Assembly: GCF_032362555.1 (NCBI RefSeq)
Contig: NC_083520.1
Span: forward strand, 7,068,001 to 7,132,000
Direction of reading: 5' to 3'
Origin: Amyelois transitella
Lineage: Eukaryota; Arthropoda; Insecta; Lepidoptera; Pyralidae
Length of the DNA stretch: 64,000 bases
The notes under the pieces are model-generated. The model saw only the letters and a program-made list of their open reading frames with translations. It ran no database searches and was not told the origin of the DNA. How positions within the stretch are numbered: the stretch's first letter is position 1; each line of letters starts with the position of its first letter. The position numbers were made by a program, and so were the translations under genes. This document shows positions 1 to 12,288 of this stretch, one piece after another.

Positions 1-48
1 TAGTTACCTGTAAATTTGAATCTCAATTCTATCATCCAGCCACATGTT
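1..48 (-). repeat. Family A repeat, short fragment at window edge
   Basis: Bases 17-40 match the internal part of family A (tttgaatctcaattctatca) in reverse orientation. Upstream sequence is cut by the window edge or lost. Confidence 0.5.
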
Positions 49-2257
49 CTTTTCCATTGATAAATTAGTGTGAATTGCATCTGTTTTTAAAACTTTTCTG
101 TTATTGCAAAGTCGTTATTTATTGAAAATTCCCAGAAAGTTCATTTAGTTTTCGTTTCTTAGCAAATCATTATATTAAACCGGATGAACCAAAACTCGGG
201 CCGAAAACAATAGGACAGGATTTTTTCCCTTACTCTCAGGCATAGGAAATGCTGTAGTTGGGCATAAGACTTGATTGTTGATAATGGTTGTATGTGTAAA
301 TGTGTAAATTGACAGATTAGAACACAGACTTCCAAGCCACACTTAAACTTGAGCCTTTAATTAAAAAAAATAAAACTATTAACAAGAAAAAAATATAGAA
401 CAAGGAATGTCCCTTGCCCTCATGCTTGCAAGTCAGATCCAAAGCTAATGCCGTAGTTGTACATCAGACTTGGTAGTTGACATGGCTGTATGTATAATAA
501 TGTGCGTAATGGCTGGTCGTCATTAGCGAGCAGCGAACACAGATTGCCACGCTGATGAAAGTCGCCGAGATTGCCTTGTAAACGCCCCATAGCTCATGAA
601 CTAGCGGTTGGAATGTATAGACGTGGCAATTTTTATTGGTAGGGTTGTTTGTTGTTATTATAATATTAATTTATTTCAACTTTATTGCACCGAGACTTAT
701 GTTATTCTCTGCCAGCCGAAATGTTTCACTTAACTGAAACGGAGGCAACGTGGTATGATGAAATATAAAATAAATGAATAAAATAAACTGAAATATGGTA
801 ATTTTAGCCATGATATTTTATATATGTACGTATCTAAAAATAAAAAATTAAAACGTAAACTATTATACGAGTACTTAGTAACAATAAAAACTATCTAAGT
901 AATTCAAGAACAAAAAATAATAGCTAAAACAGTTATAAGTATAACTTTAAGCTAATTAAGACATATATTATCATGTCGTCTCATGACACAAAATTATGAA
1001 TGTAGATGAATCGAAAGCAATAATCTGGCAAAAATGTTATCTCCGCCTATACATCTGGAAAAGAGACATGATTATTCAAGCCAAGAGTGAATGGACATTA
1101 TTTATGTTTGCGTGCACCACCTTAGTTCTCGCTTATCCCCAGGCAGATTCAGGAAAAACGCACTCAAATTGTCATAAAAAAATTCAATTATAATTTTGTA
1201 TAAAAAAGAAATTACTGCCATTTCTAATAGACTACAAGCTCGCGTTAGCTCGTCGGCAAATAAGGCGGCAGTCAGTTAGAGGATCGTGATTGTGAGTGCA
1301 ATGGTAATGAGCGCGGATATTAATAAATTTAACACAACCCCGTTTACAGTTATTTAGGGCGAAATTACCAACAAATTGCCTGTCTTCTGGTGTTGATCAT
1401 GATTTACGTGATCCGCTGCGAATGAGATCTCGATTTTGATTGATTTTGTAGAAGTGTGAAAATTATACAGAGTGTGTCCAGTTAAGCAAGTATATTAAAT
1501 CAATATAACTAAAATACTGCTATGCTAGTATGTGACCTTGTGATCTTGAATTTAAGCCTTAAAGTTACCCTAGGTTACCATAGGTAAAATATATATTTTA
1601 TTTATGATCCTTAGTACAACATGTAAAATTAAATGTTACGTAATTTTATTTATTTTGAAGAAAGTAGTTATAATAAATGCATATAATAAGTTTAATCTTA
1701 ATTTAAGCATTTCACGATACTTTTTATTTATTTACTACAACAGACAAAGGACATTAAATTACTCTACAAAATTGCTTTTAAACCATTAAGATTGAAAAAT
1801 AAATCTAACGATTCTTAAACATAAAACGGTTCAGAATCATCAATGATTTCGGCCCCATACAAATGGCTTACAAACTGGCCGTTGTGTCCGGGAAGCGAGG
1901 GGGGAGGGGGCACGGTCCAGGTTCTATCGGAACCTCCAATTATGAGGGGTGAACGAACACCTTGCAAGAGCCGACTGTGACGGTGATATTAACAAAACAT
2001 TTTGGAAATAATGAACGAAATCTGAGGTTTTTTAAATGACTTTTGTTTAGATAAGATAGCAGTTATTTCGATAAATTCAACTATAATTAATTTTTATTCG
2101 TTTCGCGAGACAAGTATTCAACACTTCTCTGAATGGTACATTAGAATTTTTATGCATAGCATAGTTACGTAAAGCTATATTTTATTTTTAATTTGATATA
2201 CATAGCTACATAATTATGTAGGTATATAGTATTAATATTCAGTAATATTTTGGTAAA

Positions 2258-2330
2258 ATCAAACATACACACAACCACGCCTTTCGCCGGGAGGGGTAGG
2301 CAGCCACAAGTTTCCACTAGCCACATACTT
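2258..2330 (+). repeat. Family C dispersed repeat, 5' fragment
   Basis: Contains cacgcctttcgccgggaggg followed by a ggtaggcag block, which I recognise as the start of a repeat common in moth and butterfly genomes. The copy at 9400-9532 holds a later part of the same family. Confidence 0.5.
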
Positions 2331-2698
2331 ATATGTATAGGTATTATCAATAAATAGAAATATTGGCTATATCACTAGTCATAACTTTCGAAAAGGTTCA
2401 AATTAATTTAAAAATATTGTCTTGTGTCATCGACCTCAATGTAGCTTTGAGAGAAATAACAATAACATCAAAAGCTGGGATAAAAAACCGACGGCAGAAT
2501 GTCATTACAGCCAGCGCAGCTAGTCGTGAGCCACAGAGTTAGACAGCCGTAGAGACGGCTCAGCTCTAATTACCCTTAAGAAATGCAGAGATCACAAAAT
2601 ATATTTTTGTGAATACTTAATCTCTTGTAATTGAAAAAGTACAAACAGAGACTTTAATTGGGCTGACGCAACTACAAAAGTATCTTAGTTCACAAAAT

Positions 2699-2778
2699 CT
2701 TCCTCCTGGCGTTAATCCCGGTTGTATCCTAACCACTCTGCTTAGGGTGCGCCTTTTGGTGATTGTCCTGGATTACAG
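2699..2778 (+). repeat. Family B dispersed repeat, 5' fragment
   Basis: Starts with tcctcctggcgttaatcccg and keeps a degraded catccctcaccactct-like block. It matches the 5' end of the better copies at 10424, 29926 and 46640 (reverse). Confidence 0.6.
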
Positions 2779-2904
2779 AAGATTTTAATAATCCATAGTC
2801 TAAGTTCACAAAATATCTTGTTTTAAATGACTTAGATTCCTACCTTCCTAATTCTTGAAAGTTTTAAAAATGAATAAAAATACATATTCAAAATAATTAT
2901 AAAA

Positions 2905-2967
2905 TACATACATATTATCACGTCTATATCCCTTGCGGGGTAGACAGACCTAATAGTCTTAAAAAGA
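2905..2967 (+). repeat. Family A repeat, 5' fragment
   Basis: Carries the family A 5' end: acatacata, then cacgtctatatcccttgcgg and ggtagacag. The rest of the element is missing. Confidence 0.7.
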
Positions 2968-5907
2968 AAATAAAAAGGTATAAAAATAAATCAAAGACAG
3001 GACTTAATGGAAGTGATGTTACAGTACTGACACAATTTCAATTGAGATTCGCCTCGAAAATGAGAACACATGTTTAACATAACTTCAATAATAAAAAATA
3101 TTTTTTAATCTTTTTTCAATGTTTCGTTCTTATTTCACGTGTCTGACGATTGAAAGTCATTACAAACTCAATGCTACTTTGTAACTTGGGATACTTATAA
3201 TTATACTTTTCTCTGAAATGAAATAACATGAAGGTTTTATAAAATTACAAAACTCGAAACTGGGAACTGGGACCCAGTAAGTATTTTACTGAATCTTCGT
3301 TTCTTATCGTTGAATAGGTATGTCTTTCTTGCAGAAAATCGGTTATTTCTACGATATTGAAATATCAATAAATAACTTTACCAATAATAACAATATCTAT
3401 TTGGGAAAACGTTCAATCCGTGAAACAATATAATAAGTATTATATCGCGCCCTATTTCCGGTACAATATTTTCGATTTGATTGATCAATTTCGATGATCA
3501 ATATCTCGGGCGCCGTGATTGGCTACTGATCGCCTACCTGTTCTTCTATTACCATACTTTTCTCTGTTCGCGTTACAATACGTTTAAATTGCTACGCGTT
3601 TTGTGAAGAAATCGAACTTAGCGTGCTATGTATATCGAAGATGGATTTAAAATTGTGAGCTTATCGGCGCGTATCTCTGCGGTTACACTTACTCAAATAA
3701 AGTCAATCTTGGTGCGAGAGCGAGGGCCCGTGTGAAAATTTGATAACGAAACTATAGATCGATGGGGCTGCAGGAATCGAGGGGCAATAGCTGCGGTTAC
3801 AATCCGTGCTACTGTGGGATGTAATAAGCGACTGCGGATTCGCCGGCGTCGCCCCACAGCCCGCACGCGCCTCACACATCACACCTATTACTAACTCGAT
3901 TCCTACCACACATGATTAACATCAACCAATCTTAAATTCGAAATAAGAACATCAATTCCGATTAGACACGTACGCTTAACGTCTTCATCCAAGAATTCCG
4001 TAATTATCGTCGACAAAAAACAATGCCTTATCAGAAATAGTCGATAATTGGAGCTACTGACTTCTTGGAGCATTAAAACTATTAAAATGTATGAGGGCGG
4101 AGCGGTGCGGGCGAATTAAGCTCTGCAGCCACAAAACCACAGCTTCTGGATGAGCTGGACAGCCTAGCCGAGTATCGATACGAACATTTTACAATTAGCT
4201 TCTTTATTGCCGTGAGGCAAAGCGTGCTCGACCAACCAATATAAAGGTAAATCTTAACTTTTTAAATTGGTTAGATGTTGAAAGAAACTTATCAACTTAA
4301 TTAATGTATGAAACCGCCCTTACTCAAAGACTAAAGCTGCGGGTACAGCTAGATTTACGAATTTCCTCGCTGTTTTTTACTATCCAACCAACCTTTCCAT
4401 AGTGACCTATTCAGGATATAAAACACATCATCAACAACACTTGCTCTCACTTTACTAAATGACAACTTTTCAAAAATATCAACTAGGTATATGTAACTTC
4501 CGAAAAGCAAAGGGATTTCAATTTGAATTATAATCTATGTCAACTAATCAAATTATATATTTATTATTAAATATTTCTAAATAAGCCGACCCAGATATAT
4601 TTGTTTCATAGTTGATGGACAAAAAGCCAAAAATGCTATATAAGTATGTATAGCTTTTAACGTTCGAGCGCGAGTGATGTCGCAGCCTGCCGTGTCCATT
4701 ATTCAACTTATTTACTCTATTAGCGTATCCCCCCCTTCCCCCTCATTTAGATTCGGCCACTATTTTCCATCAGCTGCATTTTCTACATTAGCAGCGAATT
4801 TGTAAGGGCGCGTTACGTCAGTCCAACCACAAAGATTGGTTATTTCTATCACAGCATCAATACTTAATTTTGAGAGTATGGTGATCGCTACCTACATTAT
4901 TTGTACTAACTGAATTCTTTGCAATAGATGGTCATTTAACATTTAAATATGCAACAAATCGGTCGGCATATCTGAATCTCCATTCCACCATAAGACATAC
5001 AGCTGGAGCCCTTTAGTCTTTTAGAGACTGTTAGCTCAGTCTACTTCGTTAAGAAGACGTGATTATATTTTTGTATGACTTAAATATCAATTAGTAAGGG
5101 ACATCTGTACTTAGTACGCCCTATTCCCAATATCAGTCATGCACCACCGAACCGAACAGCTCATTAAGGTACAACACTTCTTATTTTTACAATATCTCCC
5201 TTCCGGCCTTCGCTCAAAACGATTCCTTTTATCGATGCTCGGATTTTGTTTTACGATCGATTATGGAATCGCGAGCACGTACCACGAACGAGGCATTATC
5301 CTGGGCTAGGGTCAGGTGGCTGCTACAGCGTAATGTCTCGCATTTGCGGTCTCTCCACAGGATACGCTTGTACCGTAATGAGCAACACATAACGAAACCT
5401 TACAAATAATTCCACCCACGAAAAAAACACACCGAATCACGTACTCGTATCCTTCAGAGGAAAACGCGTATCAGATAGCACAAGGTACACACAACACTAT
5501 CCCTTTCTTTTATAGCAATACTTGCAAGTATAAGCGGGATAGGCGGTTACTGTCGGCCCTTCATATCGATATTTTTGAGGTGTCGGGCTCAATAAGTACA
5601 ATCAATTATTGTTCTACGTGTTGCACGGCTGCCTTCTGTCGGTAATATGTTTGAGTTTGTAAAAAATGTATTAAAAATTACGCGTTTACGGATACTGACT
5701 GTTAAGTGTTTATAATAATTTGAGTAGTTACGCGAACTGGGTAGGTAGATTATCATCATTCTCCTAACGTTTGTTTAAGGTTCGTCCTCTAGGTCTACCT
5801 ACAATTGCGCTCTAGAAGATGGTAAATACACACAACATGAGTCACATCCGACCTCCACGACCCCATTAACAGACTTTATACGGCTTTGACCATACTTCTT
5901 TCACTGA

Positions 5908-5985
5908 AAGGGCTTATTCCCTTAGTCGCTATTACGACACCCACATAAAAGATGTGAGTTCTAAAAGTGCCGGTAACACACGGGT
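5908..5985 (+). repeat. Family A repeat, diverged 3' fragment
   Basis: Shows the family A 3' order: cccttagtcgctattacgac, a cccacataaaagatg block, then agtgccggtaacacac. A still more degraded second copy of the same blocks may lie at about 6045-6105. Confidence 0.5.
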
Positions 5986-8426
5986 GTTAACAGGGAAATC
6001 TTACCCGGCTTGGATCATGTTTCTTACACAACTTGAAAGGACTTATTTTCTAAGTATTATTAGAGAGATTTCTGTCCTAAAAACCCGGTAAGCACACGAA
6101 TATCAGAATATATTTTGGTTTAGAAGTGAACAAGTTCAGTACGTCCCGTCAGGCGGTATGATCTGATTATCTCGCCGAGGGAGCACGGACTCTGCACAAA
6201 GCAAGCGCACACAATTACAGTGGAGTTGCCTGTTTTATGTCATTGGTTAGAGGACAAATTAAATGTTTCTTTGAAGAATGAGAATGTTTATTTTATGATT
6301 TTCGAACATAACTTCCAGTAATGCCATCTAAAAACTGGATATGGATATGGCTCTACATAGAATATATTAAGTTAAGGGTACTACTGACCATTCTTCCTAC
6401 ACGACCAAAACATTACATCATTTCCTTTTCTATACTTAATTTCTATATCAGATGAAGCGGTGCAACCTACCACCGCAATTTCTTTCCGATATTTTGCAAA
6501 TTCTTTTAACTAAGAATGCGGACAGATAACTTCCCCATTACTTCCTCATAGACATAATATAGCATAGAACAGTTAATGCGTCAATAAAAATAGCAATGAA
6601 TGCCATTCCCGAGTACCGACGAGATGTGATAGGTAATGCTAGACAGCGTATCGCGTGTTCCTCGGATAAGATTACGCGTTCGACGGGCTGTATCAACGGT
6701 CGTCAATCGGCCGGATCCATTCCGTGTAACAATACCTTCGGCGTGGCCACGAAAAATACGAAATCTGCAAAAAAAAAACGGTTATGAGATTTTAAAAACA
6801 GTGATTATTTATTCCTCATAAATTTAATTTTAATATAAAGATGCATGCAACAGACAACTTGTTGATTGTTTGCTCTATCTTTACAAGGCATCAATTGCAC
6901 TTGTCCACATTTCACGTGGAATAAATCTTAATCTGAATTTTAAAGTATCTTCTATTAAAATAACATGTATTTTCAGTGTGACCGCGACTTAAAATACAAC
7001 TAACATAACATTGTAATAATCGGCGTAACCACAAGTCTGTAGGCAAAAATTATCAGGGTGATAACAGTTACTAAATTAATTATTGAAGCAAATGCTAATT
7101 GTTTTAGTCTGTTATTATGTTAATGCAAATTATTTCTTGTTAAGTCTTGTCGGTATGTTTTTAGATTATTCAACCAACGACTCTCTCGGTACATCATATT
7201 TTTTTTACTTTACGCTCAACGTGTTCATGTTAGTTCTTCTATTTCTATCACTGATACTGTTTCAAAAAATGAATCATTTCTTTGTGAAACAAAACATACA
7301 CGAAATGTGTTCTTTAGTAATTAACGTTCCTTATTAGACGTTCTGCTACTTCTTCTTCTTTTTAGCATGTCAACAATCACATTTTCCCATAACATAATCG
7401 CTGCTACCACAGCGAAATCTCAGATGTAGTGGCCACACAAGTAATCTTGGCAACTTACATTACACAGTGAACGTGTCTAAGAAACGCACTGAACCGGTCA
7501 ATGTTACCGTTTGTGTTTTATACGATTGAGAAGTCACCACTTACCATTACACGACCTTGGTTCTAATTGCTTAACTCGACAATGAAAGGTATTCTTCCTT
7601 CATTTTAATATATCAGCTATATTTTGTAAATGATGTAAGGAGGATCGACGATTTGATGCAAAGGAGAGAAAGACTCTTTTAAAAATATTTATGTAGTACT
7701 TACAATTTTAAATTTATTTTGATGTCGTATTTAATGGCATTAAATAATTCTGATATTCCTATAAATATACCAAAGTATGTATAATTACCATTTACTAAGT
7801 GGGTATAATTTTCACATAAAATAATTTTGATATACATAGGTACAAAATATTAAAAATACAGAAGAATAACCCATATACTCCAGATAAATAAACAAAAGCA
7901 TACACATTTCTAAAGAAATTAAAAGAAATCAGGTGTATAGCTTTTACTCTTAAATATTAATGTGTAAAACTTATTTTATATTTATGTTGAAAATTATGAA
8001 TGAACAAGCAGCCCTGAGCTGAAAGCCTGGGATAAAAGCAGGCTAAAAAGATTGTGCAAAAATGAGAGGAACGGAGAGAGATTTAGCCTTATCTCAGATT
8101 AATCCCAATAATCAAAATTTTACAATAACGACTGAATTAATATATTATAATCAATTTATTTATTGTGTCAAGTGCCTTTTCTGTGGTATTTTTATATCTC
8201 GCCTGGAAGCTGCATCGTAGCGGCTGCGGTCAGCTGCAACTCCTAGTACACTATTATTACAACTCATTACTGGCTACCAAGATGCGCTTGCAGTAAAAAA
8301 GAAATCAATAAAAAATCAATAGCAATGCTCGCTACTTACACTGCTTTATACTATAAACACGTATTTTTATAATTCAGTGCACCTTCTGGGTAATCATTAG
8401 TTTCTGTTACTTTTCTGTTTGTCATT

Positions 8427-8540
8427 ATAGATAGATAGATAGATTGAATACCTCTTATTGCACATAAATTATAACAAAAATCACTTATCCTAAACTTATG
8501 CTAAGGTTGTACTAAAGGCGGCCTTATCGCATTATGCAAT
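8427..8540 (+). repeat. GATA microsatellite attached to a dispersed repeat
   Basis: Four tandem gata/taga units at about 8428-8445 are followed by ttgaatacctcttattgcac and, further on, taaaggcggccttatcgc. I recognise this as a repeat that recurs in lepidopteran genomes. The microsatellite is probably its end. Confidence 0.45.
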
Positions 8541-9399
8541 CACTTTCATGTAACCACGAGAACATTTTGTGAAGAGATAATTTGATAACTATTACACTTA
8601 TATTAGAAACACAATCGACTGGCATTTTATCGAATTGATTCACGAAAATTGTAGCGTAAGCTTTTTGACAAAATAAAGCTATTGCTAGTACTTTCTCTAA
8701 CCTTCAAAATTATATTAATGTTACATATTAATGTTATATTGAGAAATATTATCCCTCATAATGCAACTTCATCAGTATTTTAAGAGGAAATAAAATACAT
8801 TATTTATCGGGATTTCCTATGAAATCATTATTGTAAATTTGGTATACTTTAAATAAATAATTACCTGATATTATCGCTATAACATTTCCAGTTTCAATGC
8901 CCCAATTAATAAATATTAACGCGGTCACTTTACATACTGATCTGAAGCATGAGTCACTTAAAAAGTCAGTGTTGTGTTGTAAGTGCCATGAACAATTGCT
9001 CTGATTGAAAAATTCAAATTATCACAGAAAGAGTTTTATTTTTTACTAACAGTGCCGTGTATTATTTAAATATGATTGCATATCTACTTTTAGGCTTTTT
9101 TTTAAATTGGACATTCACAAATTTATCCTGTAGCTAGGGAAGTTCTAGAAGTAATCTATTTCCAATCGTGATAATGTCAAAAGGCGAATTTATTACAGTT
9201 AAACGAATTTCAGGATTATTGCACTTGCAAATCCAATTCTCAGAATAAGTTAGTATTTAGAAAATCATCAAGGTGGAGGAAGGAAATTAAATGTTGGAAA
9301 GCGGACTGTCAACGTTCATGAGTCGTCAGTTCATTCATCATTCGTTCGGAGAATCAGTCACAACGGATTTGGGATATATCCCTTTCTCATCATAATAAC

Positions 9400-9532
9400 A
9401 TATGTTAAATCACACCCTTTTCTCAGAGGGATGGCAGAAACTGCATCTTCTTCCCTGCTTACACACATTCATAACACTCTTAATGTAAGCGGTGGTTTCG
9501 GGTGCACTTGGCCTGTCTTTTCGCCAAGACGT
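9400..9532 (+). repeat. Family C dispersed repeat, internal part
   Basis: Contains a ggcagaaactgcatcttc block, cacattcataacactctt, ggtggtttcgggtgcactt and a degraded ccaagacgt end, in the order seen in family C. An open frame starting at 9431 is an accident of this repeat. Confidence 0.5.
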
Positions 9533-10200
9533 ATCCGTCATCATAATATACCTACGTATAATTACTCTATGTTAGTAATAATGAGAAATGAACAGGCAAG
9601 CCGAGAGTCACAGGACCTTAGCCGTCAAGCATAGGATGTATCGAATTACGCCCTGTTTCGTTGTAAGCGATCTCCGACAAAAACTCAACAAAACAACCAA
9701 CACGACGCAAGGGGTGAGAATTCTTACGAGAGTAATGAGATTTATACAGCTTCGGTCAAATATGCATTTTTCCCAAGGTACTGAATATTTGTATCGCTCT
9801 CACGATGTAGGTAGCGAAGCCTCTTGCGACTTTTGTTTTTATTTTGAAAAGGAGGATTCTTCTGTTATTTAAAACTAATTATAAAAGTCATTCGTACCTA
9901 ATATAAAAGTAAGTACTCAGTACTCAGATCAATACCTGTACTGACTCTTGAGTGATCGATAGACAACATACAACCAAAACTAATTAGAAAGTTGGAAAGA
10001 ACTGAACAGACCTCGCTAAGAATGGGTATCCAGAAATTTCCAAGGGATAAGGAAACAAACTAATTAGTTACTCTTAATACTCTACAGGCGGACCTGTAGG
10101 CAAAATGTAGTTAAAACACAAATACTGCAATTCCCTTACGTAACTGATTAATTAATATGTTATAACATGTCAATAAACCTTAATTACCTAAGCACATGAC

Positions 10201-10330
10201 TGTAACAAGAACAGGCGGCGCGATCAAAGGCGGCTAATTACCCCCACCCCTAATCAGCGCCCCTGATTGGTCGAGACACGTATTTGCATTCGACAAGTTC
10301 ACTTGACAAGCGATTGTTGTTATCAGGAAC
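10201..10330. promoter_or_regulatory. Candidate enhancer: cluster of transcription-factor motifs
   Basis: This GC-richer island contains a TCF/LEF-type ATCAAAGG (10223-10230), a homeodomain TAATTA (10235-10240), an inverted CCAAT in GATTGG (10265-10270), a perfect POU octamer ATTTGCAT (10282-10289) and a Sox-type ATTGTT (10313-10318) within 100 bases. Motif matches are seen in the sequence; enhancer function is inferred. It would lie about 5.5 kb upstream of the first RUNX exon in the window. Confidence 0.3.
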
Positions 10331-10423
10331 TAAGTGGCATGTGACTAAAAAGAAAACAATAATAGCATAGGTACTTAATAAACCTACAAAAGAACACAAT
10401 TAAACGATTAACCCATACTGTCT

Positions 10424-10735
10424 GTCTTCCTCCTGGCTTAAGTCCCGGTCGCATCGTCATTACTCTAGAGAGGAGTATGCCTTTGACCATGGATCAAAGG
10501 CATTCTCCTCTCTAGAGGCCCGGGGTATGCCTTTGACCATGGATCCTGGATTGGGTGAGTCAGGTTTTTACACGAAGCGACTCCCGTCTAACCTCCACAA
10601 CCTTAAGTTAAGTTTTTTTAGGTTAGCCTAACCCATATTGGATCTATTGTTACATATCCAGTTGCCTGAACATGAAGGTAGGTGTATAGGTTTCCCCACG
10701 ATGTTTTCCCTCATCTTATGAGTACCGTACTTTCT
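10424..10735 (+). repeat. Family B dispersed repeat with internal fold-back
   Basis: Nearly full-length copy: a tcctcctggc start, ggatcctggattgggtgagt in the middle, then atccagttgcctgaac and a tccccacgatgttttccctc block at the end. A 22-bp inverted duplication at 10463-10517 has been added inside it (see the separate entry). Confidence 0.75.
10463..10517. repeat. Inverted repeat inside family B copy, 22-bp arms
   Basis: Arms 10463-10484 and 10496-10517 are reverse complements with one mismatch around an 11-base spacer. The arm sequence is normal family B sequence; the inverted copy is extra. Confidence 0.8.
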
Positions 10736-11579
10736 GTAACCCCTATTAAAATTTTAATTATATGGGAGTAAGTTAAGTGTCCGAATGTTTGATAAAGAAT
10801 TGGTCAATTTACTACTACATATTACTAGTACAAAATTTATAAATTAGTATATCACTGAAAATGTCAGTGTTTGATTATATTAAGTTAGTTAAATATTATC
10901 TCGCGTATATACCTACTTTATTTAATTTCCCAGGACGTCTATATCTGTTTGTAATACAGTAAAAAAACAGCTATAAATTTTCATACAATTTTCACAAGAC
11001 TAAAAGAATAATTGGAAAAATATGCTTTGACAGCCCAACTTATTCTTTTATGCACACACGTCTTTATCATGAAAAACAGACCCAATCTGGAGAGCCAAGT
11101 TTAGCTGGATGGCTTCATGATAGAATTGCTTTACTATGTGACGTTCTTCCTAGCCCATAATAAGACTCTCAATTTATTGAATCTTACAATCTGTAGCTGG
11201 AACATACAGTCACTTTATTGTTGAATCACTCACAAAACATTTAAAAATATAAAGGATTTAACTAAGCGACTAGGAAGTGGATTTAAATATGTTATCATAC
11301 CACAGCCCAATTTATGTTTTTTGCAACTTATGATAATCGAACTTATGAGAATCAAGCTAAAAAGTTGAGTTGCCAGATTAAAAGGAAATAACTAAGGAAA
11401 CTCCCAACGTTTAGCGGTTGCGAACGTCAAAATAAACAAGCGGAAACTTTTCAAGTCGTACGCATAACATAACGCATTTCCACGAATTTCCCAATGAGCG
11501 TTTTATTTTCGTTTAAACGGCGGGATGTTTTGACAGTTCAACACGAGGTGTGGGGTTGGTAATGTGACATTACGGTGTT

Positions 11580-11611
11580 GGGGGCGAGGGGGGTCGGTGG
11601 GGGGTGCGGGG
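11580..11611 (+). other. Predicted G-quadruplex tract
   Basis: Four G-runs of 5, 6, 6 and 4 (11580-11584, 11588-11593, 11599-11604, 11608-11611) are separated by loops of 3, 5 and 3 bases, fitting the standard G4 rule. It sits in a GC-rich island in otherwise AT-rich DNA. Confidence 0.6.
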
Positions 11612-12191
11612 CGCCGGTAATTATCCCACGTCAGCGGCAGGCCTAGGCGCCCTGTCTACCTACTATGTTAATGCCAGCAAACTGCTTTCATAAATCTGCC
11701 AAGTGTGCAGACTTAATAAAAATTTATAGGTTACGTTCTTACCTAGTTGAGTTGCAGTGTTTGGTAAGTGCGTTGTGTTTTTCGATGTAATTATTCTAAC
11801 ACTTATAATGAAAAGAACTTCTTTATCCAATACACTCCTAAAAAAAGTTATTTATCCCCTTTTAATCTATTTTACCTAGCTGAACAGAGCCGGTTTGTAA
11901 AAAATATAGATACACAGTTTTTCAACAGGGCCTCATGATTGCGATTTTCATTTAATGATGTTTACAGGCTTCAATTGTATGAAAACCTAGCCCTTTGCCA
12001 ATTTTACATCCTATTTTCAGAAAATCTTAAGTATCTCGGAGGAATCTGCCTAATGGTTCGCTTTTGCATGAAACATCACATTTGGTGTTTTATATTATTG
12101 GTAAAGACTATCATATGTCAAAAACTTTTATTATAGACTTGTTTCCCAAATGCTAGTTGACTTAACCAAAGAAGCATTATAACATCACAAC

Positions 12192-12288
12192 ACATACATA
12201 TAATCACGTCTACATACCTTGCGGGGTAGACAGAACCAACAGTCTTGAAAGACTGATAAGCCTTTTAGTGCCGGGAACAACACGGCAC
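12192..12288 (+). repeat. Family A repeat with internal deletion
   Basis: Has the 5' end (catacatataatcacgtcta, ggtagacagaaccaacag) joined directly to the 3' end (agtgccgggaacaacacggc). The middle ~150 bases are missing. Confidence 0.75.

Noticed and set aside
4135..7033. Three RUNX-type AACCACA sites (4135, 4825, 7027) as a sign of autoregulation
   Set aside because: A 7-base motif on both strands is expected about twice in 15.8 kb by chance, so there is no enrichment.
9431..9872. Two overlapping open frames (9431-9634, 9588-9872) as possible RUNX exons
   Set aside because: The first reads family C repeat sequence, and neither resembles a Runt domain or has splice sites in the right phase.
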